Assembly (NCBI RefSeq): GCF_004299785.2
Contig: NZ_CP036246.2
Span: 558,001-622,000, forward strand
Direction of reading: 5' to 3'
DNA from: Arcobacter porcinus
GTDB lineage: Bacteria; Campylobacterota; Campylobacteria; Campylobacterales; Arcobacteraceae
Length of the DNA: 64,000 nt
Both the position numbers and the translations under genes were made by a program. Every line of letters begins with the position of its first letter. Positions within the stretch are counted from its first letter, which is position 1. This document shows positions 18,406 to 27,652 of the stretch, one piece after another. The notes below the pieces were generated by a model that saw only the letters and a list, made by a program, of their open reading frames with translations, had not been told where the DNA came from and did not search any database.

Positions 18406-19668
18406 ATGAGTAAAGATCTAGTAAATAAGATTTTTATTACATTAGGTTTTATTTTTCTTTACAGGTTACTGGCTTATGTGCCAGTACCTGGAGTAAATAT
18501 AGATGTAGTAAAAGAATTCTTTGATTCAAATGCAGGTAATGCATTAGGATTAGTAAATATGTTTAGTGGAAATGCAGTTGAAAGACTAAGTATTATCTCA
18601 CTAGGTATTATGCCTTACATCACAGCTTCTATTATTATGGAACTTCTAGCAGCAACTTTCCCAGCTCTTGCAAAATTAAAAAAAGAGCGAGATGGTATGC
18701 AAAAATATATGCAAATCATTAGATATACAACTATAGTTATTACTTTAATCCAATCTATTGGTGTTTCAATTGGTCTAAACTCTTTAACAGGGCAAGGTGG
18801 ACAAGCAGCAATTTCAATAGATATGAATACATTTATAGCAGTTTCGGCTATTTCTATGTTAACAGGAACAATGCTTTTAATGTGGATTGGAGAGCAAATA
18901 ACTCAAAGAGGTATAGGAAATGGTATTTCATTAATTATCTTTGCAGGTATTGTTTCAGCAATTCCAAGTGCTATTGGAGGAACTGTTGATTTAGTTAATA
19001 ATGGACAAATGAGTATCTTTACAGTTATAGGAATTTTACTTGTAATTCTTGCAACTGTTGGAGCAATTATTTATGTTGAATTAGGGGAAAGAAGAGTTCC
19101 TGTTTCATATTCAAGAAAAGTAATTATGCAAAATCAGCATAAAAGAGTTATGAACTATATTCCAATAAAAGTGAATTTAAGTGGAGTTATTCCAGCAATT
19201 TTTGCTAGTGCGATTTTAATGTTTCCTGCAACTGTTTTACAAGGAAGCCAAAATCCATATTTAATAGTAATTGCTGATTATTTAAGTCCAACTTCTTATA
19301 CTTTTAATATATTTATGTTTTTATTTGTAGTTTTCTTTGCATTCTTTTATGCATCAATTACATTTAATGCAAAAGATATTAGTGAAAATTTAAAAAGACA
19401 AGGTGGATTTATTCCTGGTGTTAGACCAGGAGAGAGTACAGCTGGTTATTTAAATGATGTAGCTGGAAGATTAACTTTTTGGGGAGCGATATACTTAGGA
19501 CTTATCTCAACTCTACCTTGGTTAATTGTAAAAGCTATGGGAGTACCATTTTATTTTGGTGGGGTATCTGTTTTAATTGTAGTTCAAGTTGCTATTGATA
19601 CTATGAGAAAAATTGAAGCTCAACAATATTCGAGTAAATATCAAACTCTAAGCGCGGTTGGACTTTAA
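18406..19668 (+). CDS. secY: Protein translocase subunit SecY
   Basis: The 420-residue polytopic protein forms the SecYEG channel. Visible features: ten hydrophobic segments, the early YRLLAYVPVPGVN region, the cytosolic loop ERRVPVSYSRKV (about 224-236), and the C5-loop PGVRPGESTAGYL (about 340-352) that contacts SecA and ribosomes. Starts 2 bases after rplO; map begins 1 base after its stop. Confidence 0.98.
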   Translation: MSKDLVNKIFITLGFIFLYRLLAYVPVPGVNIDVVKEFFDSNAGNALGLVNMFSGNAVERLSIISLGIMPYITASIIMELLAATFPALAKLKKERDGMQKYMQIIRYTTIVITLIQSIGVSIGLNSLTGQGGQAAISIDMNTFIAVSAISMLTGTMLLMWIGEQITQRGIGNGISLIIFAGIVSAIPSAIGGTVDLVNNGQMSIFTVIGILLVILATVGAIIYVELGERRVPVSYSRKVIMQNQHKRVMNYIPIKVNLSGVIPAIFASAILMFPATVLQGSQNPYLIVIADYLSPTSYTFNIFMFLFVVFFAFFYASITFNAKDISENLKRQGGFIPGVRPGESTAGYLNDVAGRLTFWGAIYLGLISTLPWLIVKAMGVPFYFGGVSVLIVVQVAIDTMRKIEAQQYSSKYQTLSAVGL

Positions 19669-19669
19669 G

Positions 19670-20431
19670 ATGTCTATTGCTATTAGAAAACCACAAGAGA
19701 TTGAAAAGCTACTTGTTGCAAATCAAGCTGTTGCAAAAACTCTAAAATATTTAGAGGAGAATGTAAAAGCAGGAATGACTTTGAAAGAAGTTGACGCTAT
19801 GGGAGATAAATTTATAAATAGTTTAGGTGCAAGACCTGCATTTAAAGGTTTATATGGTTTCCCAAATGCAATTTGTACATCTTTAAATGAAGTTATTATT
19901 CACGGAATACCATCTGATGTTGTTTTAAAAGAGGGTGATATTCTTGGACTTGATATTGGAACAGAAGTTGATGGTTGGTATGGTGATAGTGCTATTACTA
20001 TGCCAATTGGAAAGATTTCTAAAGAAGATGAGGACTTGATTGCTTGTGCTAAAGATTCACTATACTATGCAATTGATATTATTCAAGAAGGAATGAGATT
20101 TAAAGAGCTTTCAAAAGCTATTGAAGACTTTATTGTTGCAAGAGGATATCAGCCATTAGTTAGATTCTGTGGACATGGTATAGGAAGAAAACCTCATGAA
20201 GATCCTGAAATTCCAAATTATTTAGAATTTGGAAGTGTAAAATCTGGTCCAAAAATAAAAAATGGAATGGTTTTTTGTATTGAACCGATGATCTGCCAAA
20301 AAGATAGAAATCCTGTTATTTTAGATAATGGATGGGATGTAGTTTCAGCAGATGGATTAAGAGGTAGCCATTACGAGCACACAGTTGCTGTTGTAGATGG
20401 TAGAGCAGTTATATTAAGCAATCGAGAATAA
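19670..20431 (+). CDS. map: Type I methionine aminopeptidase
   Basis: Removes initiator Met from new proteins. The 253-residue form (MSIAIRKPQEIEKL...) has the metal-site motifs LGLDIGTEVDGWYGDSA, CGHGIGRKPHEDP, and the Glu in FCIEPM; a final HEHTVAV-type segment reads HYEHTVAVVDG. The ATG at 19670 is chosen over an upstream TTG at 19658, because it gives the family start; neither has a strong ribosome site, so coupling to secY is likely. Confidence 0.96.
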   Translation: MSIAIRKPQEIEKLLVANQAVAKTLKYLEENVKAGMTLKEVDAMGDKFINSLGARPAFKGLYGFPNAICTSLNEVIIHGIPSDVVLKEGDILGLDIGTEVDGWYGDSAITMPIGKISKEDEDLIACAKDSLYYAIDIIQEGMRFKELSKAIEDFIVARGYQPLVRFCGHGIGRKPHEDPEIPNYLEFGSVKSGPKIKNGMVFCIEPMICQKDRNPVILDNGWDVVSADGLRGSHYEHTVAVVDGRAVILSNRE

Positions 20432-20440
20432 AGGAATATT

Positions 20441-20668
20441 GTGGCAAAAGATGATGTAATCGTAGTTGATGGTAAGGTTATAGAAGCCTTACCAAATGCA
20501 ATGTTTAGAGTACAGCTAGAAAATGGTCATATAGTTTTATGTCATATCTCAGGAAAAATGAGAATGCACTACATAAGAATATTACCAAATGATACTGTAA
20601 CAGTAGAAATTACACCTTATTCATTGGATAAGGGTAGAATAGTTCATAGAAAAAAAATAGTTAAATAG
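20441..20668 (+). CDS. infA: Translation initiation factor IF-1
   Basis: A 75-residue OB-fold factor that blocks the ribosomal A site during initiation. Clear family segments: [18 protein letters not shown] and [30 protein letters not shown]. The start is GTG with AAGGA upstream. It ends the operon; rpmJ, rpsM and the alpha-operon genes do not follow. Confidence 0.98.
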   Translation: MAKDDVIVVDGKVIEALPNAMFRVQLENGHIVLCHISGKMRMHYIRILPNDTVTVEITPYSLDKGRIVHRKKIVK

Positions 20669-20685
20669 AGAATTCTCTATTTAAC
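20660..20685. terminator. 26-bp perfect palindrome at the end of infA
   Basis: GTTAAATAGAGAA and its exact complement TTCTCTATTTAAC form a 26-bp perfect palindrome centred on GAATTC. It includes the infA stop codon (TAG 20666-20668). On the plus strand no T-run follows; on the minus strand it is followed by TATTTTTTT. It probably ends or protects the operon transcript, but as a palindrome without loop it could instead be a protein-binding site. Confidence 0.5.
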
Positions 20686-20696
20686 ACTTCAAACAA

Positions 20697-20717
20697 TACT
20701 AAAGTATATTTTTAGTA
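20697..20717. repeat. Hairpin just upstream of the UDG-like gene
   Basis: TACTAAA (20697-20703) and TTTAGTA (20711-20717) pair across a 7-base loop, 11 bases before the ATG at 20729. It may act as a weak terminator for the preceding operon or as an operator. A TAGAAT overlaps its 3' side and could be a -10 element. Confidence 0.3.
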
Positions 20718-20728
20718 GAATCCTCTTT

Positions 20729-21397
20729 ATGACAAAAATAAAAAAAGCACAAATTTTAAACTATCTTAATATGTTAAAGATCTTTGGATATAACTATTCA
20801 GAAGATTTTGTTTTTGAAGAAAAAAGTTCTTGTGATTTTTCTTTACCTTCAAATCATAATGAGCTTAGAGAAGTGGTAAAATCTTGTCACTTGTGTGAGC
20901 TTTCAAAACATAGAAAAAATGTACTTTTCTCATATGGAAATATAAATAGTAAGATTATGTTTATTTGTGATGAACCATCAAAAACAGAAGATGAATTAGG
21001 AGAATTTTATCATGGAAACAGTGGTGAAATGCTTTTAAATATGATTAAAAATGTTTTAAAGTTAGATAAAGATGATATTTATATAACATCTATGCTTAAA
21101 TGTAGACCAAAAACTGAGGCAAATATTCAAAATTATGATAGTTGTTTTTGTTATTTATCTAAACAAATTGAGTTAGTAAAGCCAAAAATAATAGTTGGTT
21201 TTGGTGAAAAAGTTTTTAACTATTTTATAAAAGATGATGGTGAGTTTTTACAAAAAAGAGGGGATATTCTGAAATATGAAAATTTCACTTTTATCCCAAC
21301 TTTTTCTACACAATTTTTATTGAAAAATCCATCTTATAAGAGAGATGCTTTTGAAGATTTGAAAAAAATTAAAACAGTTTATAAGGAGTTAATTTGA
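20729..21397 (+). CDS. Divergent family-4 uracil-DNA glycosylase-like protein
   Basis: A 222-residue protein with the family-4/5 UDG layout: Fe-S cysteines C53xxC56, C125 (in KCRP) and C139, the segment EDELGEFYHGNSGEML (about 87-102), and KPKIIVGFG (about 151-159). Two active-site motifs have changed: the usual GEAPG is CDEPS (80-84), and the usual HPS in THHPSxLLRNP is ST in TFSTQFLLKNP (191-201). Fe-S binding looks intact, uracil excision is doubtful. Family members repair deaminated cytosine. Its stop overlaps the next gene's TTG start. Confidence 0.75.
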   Translation: MTKIKKAQILNYLNMLKIFGYNYSEDFVFEEKSSCDFSLPSNHNELREVVKSCHLCELSKHRKNVLFSYGNINSKIMFICDEPSKTEDELGEFYHGNSGEMLLNMIKNVLKLDKDDIYITSMLKCRPKTEANIQNYDSCFCYLSKQIELVKPKIIVGFGEKVFNYFIKDDGEFLQKRGDILKYENFTFIPTFSTQFLLKNPSYKRDAFEDLKKIKTVYKELI

Positions 21398-22479
21398 GAT
21401 ATATAATTAGTGCAATAATTTTAGTATTTATATTTACTGGTTGTTTTGATAAGCAGATAGATTTAAGAACTGATGAAACTACTACAAAAGTTAAAGATAT
21501 ACAAACATCTACTAAAGTATATCCATTAGATGATAAAATAATTGAAGAAGAGATTAGTAGTCTTAAAAGTAGTAAATTAAATATCGCATTTATCTATCCA
21601 TCAAATCTTGTTTCAAAATATGCAAAAGGTTCAATTAATACAGTTGCAGGATATTTAAGCTTTTTAGAAAAAGATTACAATCTTCTTGTAATTGATAGTA
21701 TTGATGAGAGTTTAGAAAATATTAGTAATGCAATTGAACAGGTTAAAGAGAGTAATATAGATAAAGTTATTGCACTATATACACCAAACTCAACTCTAAC
21801 TTTACAAGAATTAGATAGTAATGGATTGACAATATATTTTCCTTTGATAGAAAAAAAAGATTTTATTGGTGAGAAAAAGAATTTTATTTTTGGTTCAATC
21901 TCTTATAGTGAACAATTAAAAAAATTGAGTTTTTATAGTGAAGGTGAAAATATACTATTTTATCAAGATACATATTTAGGGAATAAATTAAAAATAAGTT
22001 ATGAAGAGCTAGAACTTCCTACAAGTATTGAGAAAAGTATTAGAAGAAATGAGATAAATTTTAAACATTTAGTAAGTGATGATAGATTAAATGATAGTTT
22101 CATATTTTTGAATCTTGATATAGTAAAAAGTTCTTTGATTTTATCTCAACTTATTGCAAATGAAAAGGAACCAAAAATAATATTTGCAACTCAAGTATTA
22201 TATGATCCAGTTTTATTAACTTTGACTCAATATAAAGATAGAGAAAGGCTTCTTATAGCAAACTCAATAGAAAGAATTGATGATGAATTAGAAGATTTAA
22301 TTATTAGTTTTGGTGGAAATGTAAATTATGAATGGGTAGATTACTCAACTTTGGTTGGTATAAATTATCTTATAAATGGTAATAATGATTTAATATCATC
22401 TAAAATAGAGAATAATGAAGTTAAATATAGTACAAAATTGTTTATAAGTACTGCATTCGGATTTGTTGAAATTAAGTAG
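21394..22479 (+). CDS. Lipoprotein with periplasmic-binding-type fold
   Basis: A 361-residue lipoprotein (lipobox FTGC, Cys17), TTG start after GGAG, overlapping the UDG-like stop by 4 bases. After a linker of about 50 residues it has Rossmann-type strand/turn patterns (LNIAFIYPSNLVSKYAKGSINTVAGYL, KVIALYTPNS, ILFYQDTYLGNKL, IIFATQVLYDP), resembling type-I periplasmic-binding folds such as in LpoA-like penicillin-binding-protein activators. The match is to pattern only; no function is assigned. Confidence 0.55.
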   Translation: MRYIISAIILVFIFTGCFDKQIDLRTDETTTKVKDIQTSTKVYPLDDKIIEEEISSLKSSKLNIAFIYPSNLVSKYAKGSINTVAGYLSFLEKDYNLLVIDSIDESLENISNAIEQVKESNIDKVIALYTPNSTLTLQELDSNGLTIYFPLIEKKDFIGEKKNFIFGSISYSEQLKKLSFYSEGENILFYQDTYLGNKLKISYEELELPTSIEKSIRRNEINFKHLVSDDRLNDSFIFLNLDIVKSSLILSQLIANEKEPKIIFATQVLYDPVLLTLTQYKDRERLLIANSIERIDDELEDLIISFGGNVNYEWVDYSTLVGINYLINGNNDLISSKIENNEVKYSTKLFISTAFGFVEIK

Positions 22480-22524
22480 AGTTTGGGTAAAATCGCCAAT
22501 TATTTAGAAAAATGGAGTTTAATT

Positions 22525-24276
22525 TTGAGAACACATTATAATACAAGTGTAAAAGAGAATTTAATAGGAGAAACAGTTATTGTTGCTGGTTGGGTAAATA
22601 GTAGACGAGATCATGGTGGGATTATTTTTATTGATTTAAGAGATAAAAGTGGTTTAGTTCAACTTGTTGCTGATCCACAAGATTGTAAAGATGCTTTAGC
22701 TGTTGCTGAAACTGTAAGAGATGAGTATGTTTTAATTGCAACTGGAACTGTAAGAGCAAGAGGAGAGGGATTAGAAAATCCAAACTTAGAGACTGGAAAA
22801 ATTGAGATTATTTTAGAGAATCTTATTATTGAAAATAGATCTAAAGCTATGCCTTTTGATATAAATGATGAGAAAGTAAATGATGAGATAAAACTAAGAA
22901 ATAGATTTTTAGAGCTTAGAAGTAAAAAATCTTTTGATATTTTCCAATTAAGAAGTAAAGCTACTATTCAAGCTAGAAATACACTTGATGAGTTAGGATT
23001 TTTAGATGTTGAAACTCCAATTTTAACAAAATCAACTCCAGAGGGTGCAAGAGATTATTTAGTTCCATCAAGAGTTCATGCAGGTGAGTTTTATGCACTT
23101 CCTCAATCTCCTCAACTGTTTAAACAACTTTTAATGGTTGCTGGATTTGATAGATATTTTCAAATTGCAAAATGTTTTAGAGATGAAGATTTAAGAGCAG
23201 ATAGACAACCTGAATTTACTCAAATAGATGTTGAGATGAGTTTTTGTACTCAAGAGGATGTTATAGCTGTTGCTGAGAAATTAATCTACGATATATTTAC
23301 AAAATGTGGTAAAAAAATTCCATCATCTTTTAGAAGAATGAAATATAGTGAAGCAATGGAGATTTATGGTAGTGATAAGCCTGATTTAAGATTTGATATG
23401 CCTTTAATTGATGTTATTGATATTTTTGAAAAATCAACAAATGAAATATTTACAGATATTGCAAAAGATAAGAAAAATAATAGAATCAAAGCTTTAAGAT
23501 GTCCAAATGGAGATAATATATTCTCAAAAAGACAGATGAAAGGTTTTGAAGATTATGTAAGAAAATTTGGAGCAAAAGGGCTTGGATATTTCCAAATGAA
23601 AGAAGATGGACTTAAAGGTCCACTTACAAAATTTTTTAGTGAAGCTGATTTAGAAGAGATTGTAAAAGTTACAAATCTTGAAGTTGGAGATGTAGTATTC
23701 TTTGGAGCAGGAGATAAAAAAACTGTATGGGATTATATGGGAAGATTTAGACTTTTCCTTGCGAATGAGATGAATATTATTTCAAAAGATTCTTATGAGT
23801 TTTTATGGGTTGTAGATTTCCCAATGTTTGAAGTTGAAGATGGAAGAACAAAAGCACTTCACCATCCATTTACAATGCCAAAAGATTTAAACAAAGAGGA
23901 TTTAGAAGAGATTGAATCAATTGCTTATGATATTGTTTTAAATGGAACAGAACTTGGTGGTGGAAGTATAAGAATTCACAAAGAAGAGATTCAAAGTAAA
24001 GTATTTGAACTAATGGGAATTAGTCAAGAGGAAGCAAAAGAGAAGTTTGGATTCTTACTTGATGCTTTACAATATGGAGCACCATCTCATGGAGGATTTG
24101 CATTAGGACTTGATAGAATGATAATGTTACTTGCTGGAACTGATTCTATTAGAGATGTTATAGCATTTCCAAAAACTCAAAAAGCTCAATGTCTATTAAC
24201 TCAAGCTCCATCAAGCGTTGATGAGGCTCAATTAAAAGAGTTACATATTCGTGTGAGAAAAAGTGTAGAAAGCTAA
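22525..24276 (+). CDS. aspS: Aspartyl-tRNA synthetase
   Basis: A 583-residue class-II synthetase. It has the N-terminal OB anticodon domain ([19 protein letters not shown]), motif 2 ([23 protein letters not shown]) and motif 3 ([16 protein letters not shown]). The TTG at 22525 is the better start, with GGAG at 22514-22517 and the family start MRTHYNTS; an upstream in-frame start at 22483 would add 14 residues not seen in the family. In Campylobacterota AspRS is often non-discriminating and works with GatCAB; that is not testable here. Confidence 0.95.
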   Translation: MRTHYNTSVKENLIGETVIVAGWVNSRRDHGGIIFIDLRDKSGLVQLVADPQDCKDALAVAETVRDEYVLIATGTVRARGEGLENPNLETGKIEIILENLIIENRSKAMPFDINDEKVNDEIKLRNRFLELRSKKSFDIFQLRSKATIQARNTLDELGFLDVETPILTKSTPEGARDYLVPSRVHAGEFYALPQSPQLFKQLLMVAGFDRYFQIAKCFRDEDLRADRQPEFTQIDVEMSFCTQEDVIAVAEKLIYDIFTKCGKKIPSSFRRMKYSEAMEIYGSDKPDLRFDMPLIDVIDIFEKSTNEIFTDIAKDKKNNRIKALRCPNGDNIFSKRQMKGFEDYVRKFGAKGLGYFQMKEDGLKGPLTKFFSEADLEEIVKVTNLEVGDVVFFGAGDKKTVWDYMGRFRLFLANEMNIISKDSYEFLWVVDFPMFEVEDGRTKALHHPFTMPKDLNKEDLEEIESIAYDIVLNGTELGGGSIRIHKEEIQSKVFELMGISQEEAKEKFGFLLDALQYGAPSHGGFALGLDRMIMLLAGTDSIRDVIAFPKTQKAQCLLTQAPSSVDEAQLKELHIRVRKSVES

Positions 24277-24290
24277 TTTTAGCTGTCTAC
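24265..24290. terminator. Bidirectional terminator between aspS and a lipoprotein gene
   Basis: GTAGA (24265-24269) and AGCTAA (24271-24276) pair with TTAGCT (24279-24284) and TCTAC (24286-24290), with one A-G mismatch and a 2-base centre. The aspS stop lies in the stem. T-rich sequence follows on both strands, and the gene to the right is convergent. Confidence 0.6.
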
Positions 24291-24917
24291 TTATCTTAGT
24301 TTTTCTAAAGTCATAGCAAGCATTGCAAATACACCAATAACAATAGCTATTGGTATCATTGCTACAATTACAACAACTTGTCCCACAACTTTTAATGGTG
24401 ATGATTTTACAGTTTCATCAACTAAATCTTGTTTTTGTATTTTTATATGATATTCCTTATCTATTTTTGGAATATTGTTGTTTACTTCTAAATTTGAAAG
24501 ATAATATTCTCCTTCCATTATAATTTGTAATCTAAAGCTTTCTTTTTCATCTTTATTTTTATATTTTATTGCACCATTTTCGTAAGCCCAAATTAAAAAC
24601 TCTTTTGAAATTTTTTCTTTATCTATTTCTACATAAAATCTTGCAAAAGCTTTTTTATCTAATCTATAATAACCATCTTGAATATTAAGAATAAAAGGCT
24701 CTTTGGGATTTTTTAATAAATATGTAAATTTTTCATTTGGTTCAAATATATAGTGATATTTTTCTCCAATAACTACAAAAGAGTTATCATCTTCTTTTAG
24801 CATAAAAGCAATTATTTTTTCATCAATCTCATTCCATTTTTTAACTTGAATAGTTTTTGTGCTACATCCCGAAAAAAACATTATAAAAGCCATAGTTAAA
24901 GCTAATAACTTTTTCAT
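24291..24917 (-). CDS. Lipoprotein with C-terminal hydrophobic segment
   Basis: No family recognised. The 208-residue protein starts MKKLLALTMAFIMFFSGCST (lipobox FSGC, Cys18), has a mixed beta-rich middle with motifs such as YHYIFEPNEKF and GYYRLDKKAFARFYVEI, and ends with a hydrophobic stretch (about 178-205, VVGQVVVIVAMIPIAIVIG). The start at 24917 is chosen because AAGGA lies 7 bases upstream and the signal peptide begins there; an upstream ATG at 24953 adds 12 unlikely residues. It diverges from ygiQ. Confidence 0.65.
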   Translation of the reverse strand: MKKLLALTMAFIMFFSGCSTKTIQVKKWNEIDEKIIAFMLKEDDNSFVVIGEKYHYIFEPNEKFTYLLKNPKEPFILNIQDGYYRLDKKAFARFYVEIDKEKISKEFLIWAYENGAIKYKNKDEKESFRLQIIMEGEYYLSNLEVNNNIPKIDKEYHIKIQKQDLVDETVKSSPLKVVGQVVVIVAMIPIAIVIGVFAMLAMTLEKLR

Positions 24918-24945
24918 TCCTAAATCCTTGTATAAATTATTAAAT

Positions 24946-24963
24946 AATATCATAAATGATATT
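24946..24963. promoter_or_regulatory. 18-bp palindrome in the divergent lipoprotein/ygiQ region
   Basis: AATATCAT and ATGATATT flank AA, a perfect inverted repeat in the 84-base divergent intergenic region. The site would overlap both promoters and is a candidate operator. The AT-rich context makes chance palindromes more likely, though 8 paired bases per arm is uncommon. Confidence 0.35.
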
Positions 24964-25001
24964 TAGCTATCATATTAATAAATATAGATAAAAGAAGATA
25001 T

Positions 25002-26756
25002 ATGAGTAAACAAAACAAATTTTTACCAACAACAAAAGATGAGATGAAACAGCGAGGCTGGGATGAACTTGATGTTGTTTTAATAACAGGAGATGCATAT
25101 ATTGATTCTCCTTTTATGGGAATTGCTGTTGTTGGAAGAATTTTAGAAGATATTGGTTTAAGAGTTGGAATAATAGGGCAACCAGATATTAACAGTGATG
25201 TTGATATAAAACGACTAGGGGAGCCAAAACTGTTTTGGGGAGTTAGTGGTGGAAGTATTGATTCTATGGTTTCAAACTATACAGCTACAAAAAAGTTTAG
25301 AAATGATGATGACTATACTCCAGGTGGGAAAAACAACAAACGACCAGATAGGGCTACTTTAGTTTATACAAATTTAATAAGAAGATATTTTAAAAATACA
25401 GTACCTATTGTTTTAGGTGGAATAGAAGCAAGTTTAAGACGACTTACTCACTATGATTATTGGTCAAACACTCTTAGAAAACCAATTTTATTTGATTCAA
25501 AAGCTGATTATATGATTTATGGAATGGGTGAACAAGCAATAATAGATTTAGGACTTTATTTAAAAGAGGGTAAAGATGTAAGAACTATTGCAGGACTATG
25601 TTATATCTCAAAAGAGCCTGTAAAAGAGTATTTACAAATTCCTTCGCACAAAGAGTGTTTGGATAACAAAGAGAAGTATATTGATCTATTTAGGGCTTTT
25701 TATGACAACAACGACCCAATGTATTCAAAAGGTCTTTGCCAAGAAGTAGATGGCAGATACCTAATACAAAATTCACCAAGTAGGTATTTAGAAGAGAATG
25801 AGATGGATAAAATAGCCTCTTATCCATATCAAAGAGATTTACATCCATATCATGCAAAAGATGGAAAAGTAAAAGCTTTAGAGACTATAAAATTCTCAAT
25901 TATGACTCATCACGGTTGTTGGGGAGAGTGTAACTATTGTGCGATTGCAGCTCATCAAGGAAGAACAATAAGAACAAGAAGTGAAGAAAATATTTTAAGT
26001 GAAGCAAAACATTTTACAACACTTAAAGATTTTAAAGGAATAATCTCTGATGTTGGAGGACCAACAGCCAATATGTATGGTTATGAGTGCAAAAAGAAGA
26101 TGAATCTTGGAACTTGTATAGATAATAAAAGATGTGTAGATGCTCATAGACTCTGTCGTACTATGAAAGTAGATCATAGTAGAAACATCAAACTTCTAAA
26201 AGATATAAGAGCTATTCCAAAGGTTAAAAAAGCATTTATAGCTTCAGGAATTAGATACGATTTTATAGCTGCTGATAAAAATCATGGAAAAGAGTATTTA
26301 AAAGAGATAATTGACCATCATATATCAGGTCAAATGAAAATAGCTCCTGAACATACAAGCGATGAAGTGCTTCATCATATGGGAAAACCAGGTAAACAAT
26401 CTCTTATAGAGTTTAAAAAGATGTTTGATGATTTAAATAAAACAAGTGGTAAAAAACAGTTTTTAACATATTATCTAATAGCTGCTCATCCTGGATGCAA
26501 AGAGAGCCATATGCATGAGCTTAAACAGTTTACAACTCATGAATTAAAGATAAATCCAGAACAAGCACAAGTTTTCACACCAACACCTGGAACTTACTCA
26601 GCTGTTATGTACTATACAGAGCTTGACCCTTTTACAAAAAAGAAGATATTTGTTGAAAAAGATACATTAAGAAAAGAGAGACAAAAAGAGATAGTAGTTG
26701 CAAAAAAAGAGTTTGCTAAAAATAAAAAAGGTAATAATTTAGGGATGCAAGGTTGA
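25002..26756 (+). CDS. ygiQ: YgiQ-family radical SAM protein
   Basis: A 584-residue radical-SAM enzyme of the YgiQ family, whose substrate is unknown. N-terminal B12-domain-like region begins DVVLITGDAYIDSPFMG; the [4Fe-4S]-SAM motif is C306xxxC310xxC313 (HHGCWGECNYCAIAAHQGR); the C-terminal part contains MKIAPEHTSDEVL and FTPTPGTYSAVMYYT. Size and motifs are normal. It converges with adk across a hairpin at 26769-26790. Confidence 0.92.
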   Translation: MSKQNKFLPTTKDEMKQRGWDELDVVLITGDAYIDSPFMGIAVVGRILEDIGLRVGIIGQPDINSDVDIKRLGEPKLFWGVSGGSIDSMVSNYTATKKFRNDDDYTPGGKNNKRPDRATLVYTNLIRRYFKNTVPIVLGGIEASLRRLTHYDYWSNTLRKPILFDSKADYMIYGMGEQAIIDLGLYLKEGKDVRTIAGLCYISKEPVKEYLQIPSHKECLDNKEKYIDLFRAFYDNNDPMYSKGLCQEVDGRYLIQNSPSRYLEENEMDKIASYPYQRDLHPYHAKDGKVKALETIKFSIMTHHGCWGECNYCAIAAHQGRTIRTRSEENILSEAKHFTTLKDFKGIISDVGGPTANMYGYECKKKMNLGTCIDNKRCVDAHRLCRTMKVDHSRNIKLLKDIRAIPKVKKAFIASGIRYDFIAADKNHGKEYLKEIIDHHISGQMKIAPEHTSDEVLHHMGKPGKQSLIEFKKMFDDLNKTSGKKQFLTYYLIAAHPGCKESHMHELKQFTTHELKINPEQAQVFTPTPGTYSAVMYYTELDPFTKKKIFVEKDTLRKERQKEIVVAKKEFAKNKKGNNLGMQG

Positions 26757-26768
26757 AAATTTAATATA

Positions 26769-26790
26769 AAGCAACCAAAAATGGTTACTT
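26769..26790. terminator. Hairpin between ygiQ and adk
   Basis: AAGCAACC (26769-26776) pairs with GGTTACTT (26783-26790) over a 6-base loop, with one G-U pair. It lies between convergent genes and is T-rich downstream on the minus strand. Likely a bidirectional terminator of modest strength. Confidence 0.5.
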
Positions 26791-26798
26791 TAAAATAT

Positions 26799-27440
26799 TT
26801 AAGCTAAAGCGTTTATCATATCTTTTGTAACTTCTGATACATCTTTTGTACCATCAAGTTCCATAAACAGACCCATTTTTTTGTAAAAATCAATTAGTGG
26901 TGCCGTTTGAGAGTGGTATGCTTCAAGTCTGCTTTTTACAGTCTCTGCGTTATCATCTTTTCTAATAGTTAATTCTCCACCACAATAGTCACAAACACCA
27001 TCTTTTTTTGAAGGATTAAACTCAACATGGAAAGATGCTCCACAACCAGAACAAACTCTTCTTCCTGTAATTCTTCCTACAATTAAGCTATCAGGAACAT
27101 TTAAAGAGATTACTTTATCAAGTTTAATTTTCATATTTTGCATAAGTTCACTTAAAGCCTCAGCTTGAGCCAAAGTTCTTGGAAAACCATCAAGAATAAA
27201 TCCATTTTTACAATCAGCAACTGCTAGTCTATCTTTGATAATTCCAATAATAGTAGAATCTGGAACTAATTGCCCAGCATCCATAAATTTTTTAGCTTCC
27301 ATTCCCATATCTGTTTTGTCTGCAATTGCTGCTCTTAAGATATCTCCTGTTGAGATTTGTGGGATATTGTACTTCTCAATTAAAAATTTAGCTTGAGTTC
27401 CTTTTCCAGCTCCTGGTGCTCCAAATAGCATTAAATTCAT
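26799..27440 (-). CDS. adk: Adenylate kinase, long zinc-lid form
   Basis: A 213-residue long-form adenylate kinase (AMP + ATP to 2 ADP). P-loop GAPGAGKGT (7-15), AMP-binding region STGDILR, GFPRT (85-89), and an expanded LID with C130xxC133 and C150xxC153, the four-cysteine zinc lid typical of Gram-positive and some other bacteria. It is transcribed away from a second, short adenylate kinase at 27653. AGGA precedes the ATG at 27440. Confidence 0.95.
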   Translation of the reverse strand: MNLMLFGAPGAGKGTQAKFLIEKYNIPQISTGDILRAAIADKTDMGMEAKKFMDAGQLVPDSTIIGIIKDRLAVADCKNGFILDGFPRTLAQAEALSELMQNMKIKLDKVISLNVPDSLIVGRITGRRVCSGCGASFHVEFNPSKKDGVCDYCGGELTIRKDDNAETVKSRLEAYHSQTAPLIDFYKKMGLFMELDGTKDVSEVTKDMINALA

Positions 27441-27548
27441 ATTTTATCCTTAAAATTTTTTCGCTTATTGTAGTAAAAAAGGATTTAATAGTAGATAAGT
27501 TATAGATAGTAGATTAGGAATTTAATCGATTTTTGATACAATAATTGC

Positions 27549-27652
27549 TTAAAACTCAAGGCTTCATTCTTGAAGCCCTTTAGAATTTTGCTACTTTTAG
27601 GAATTTTTTATAAATTCCGTTAAAAAGTAGTAATAACAGAAAAAGGAAATTA
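27549..27652 (+). promoter_or_regulatory. Structured leader of the second adenylate kinase
   Basis: Two strong hairpins precede the ATG at 27653. The first is GGCTTCA (27560-27566) with TGAAGCC (27571-27577), loop 4. The second is two-part: CTACTTTT (27591-27598) with AAAAGTAG (27623-27630), enclosing GGAATTT (27600-27606) and AAATTCC (27612-27618). A possible -10 TACAAT is at 27537-27542. The ribosome site AAAGGA starts about 10 bases after the second hairpin. No known riboswitch class was recognised. Confidence 0.5.

Noticed and set aside
22483-22524. Upstream start adding 14 residues to AspRS
   Set aside because: TTG at 22525 has GGAG at correct spacing and gives the family N-terminus.
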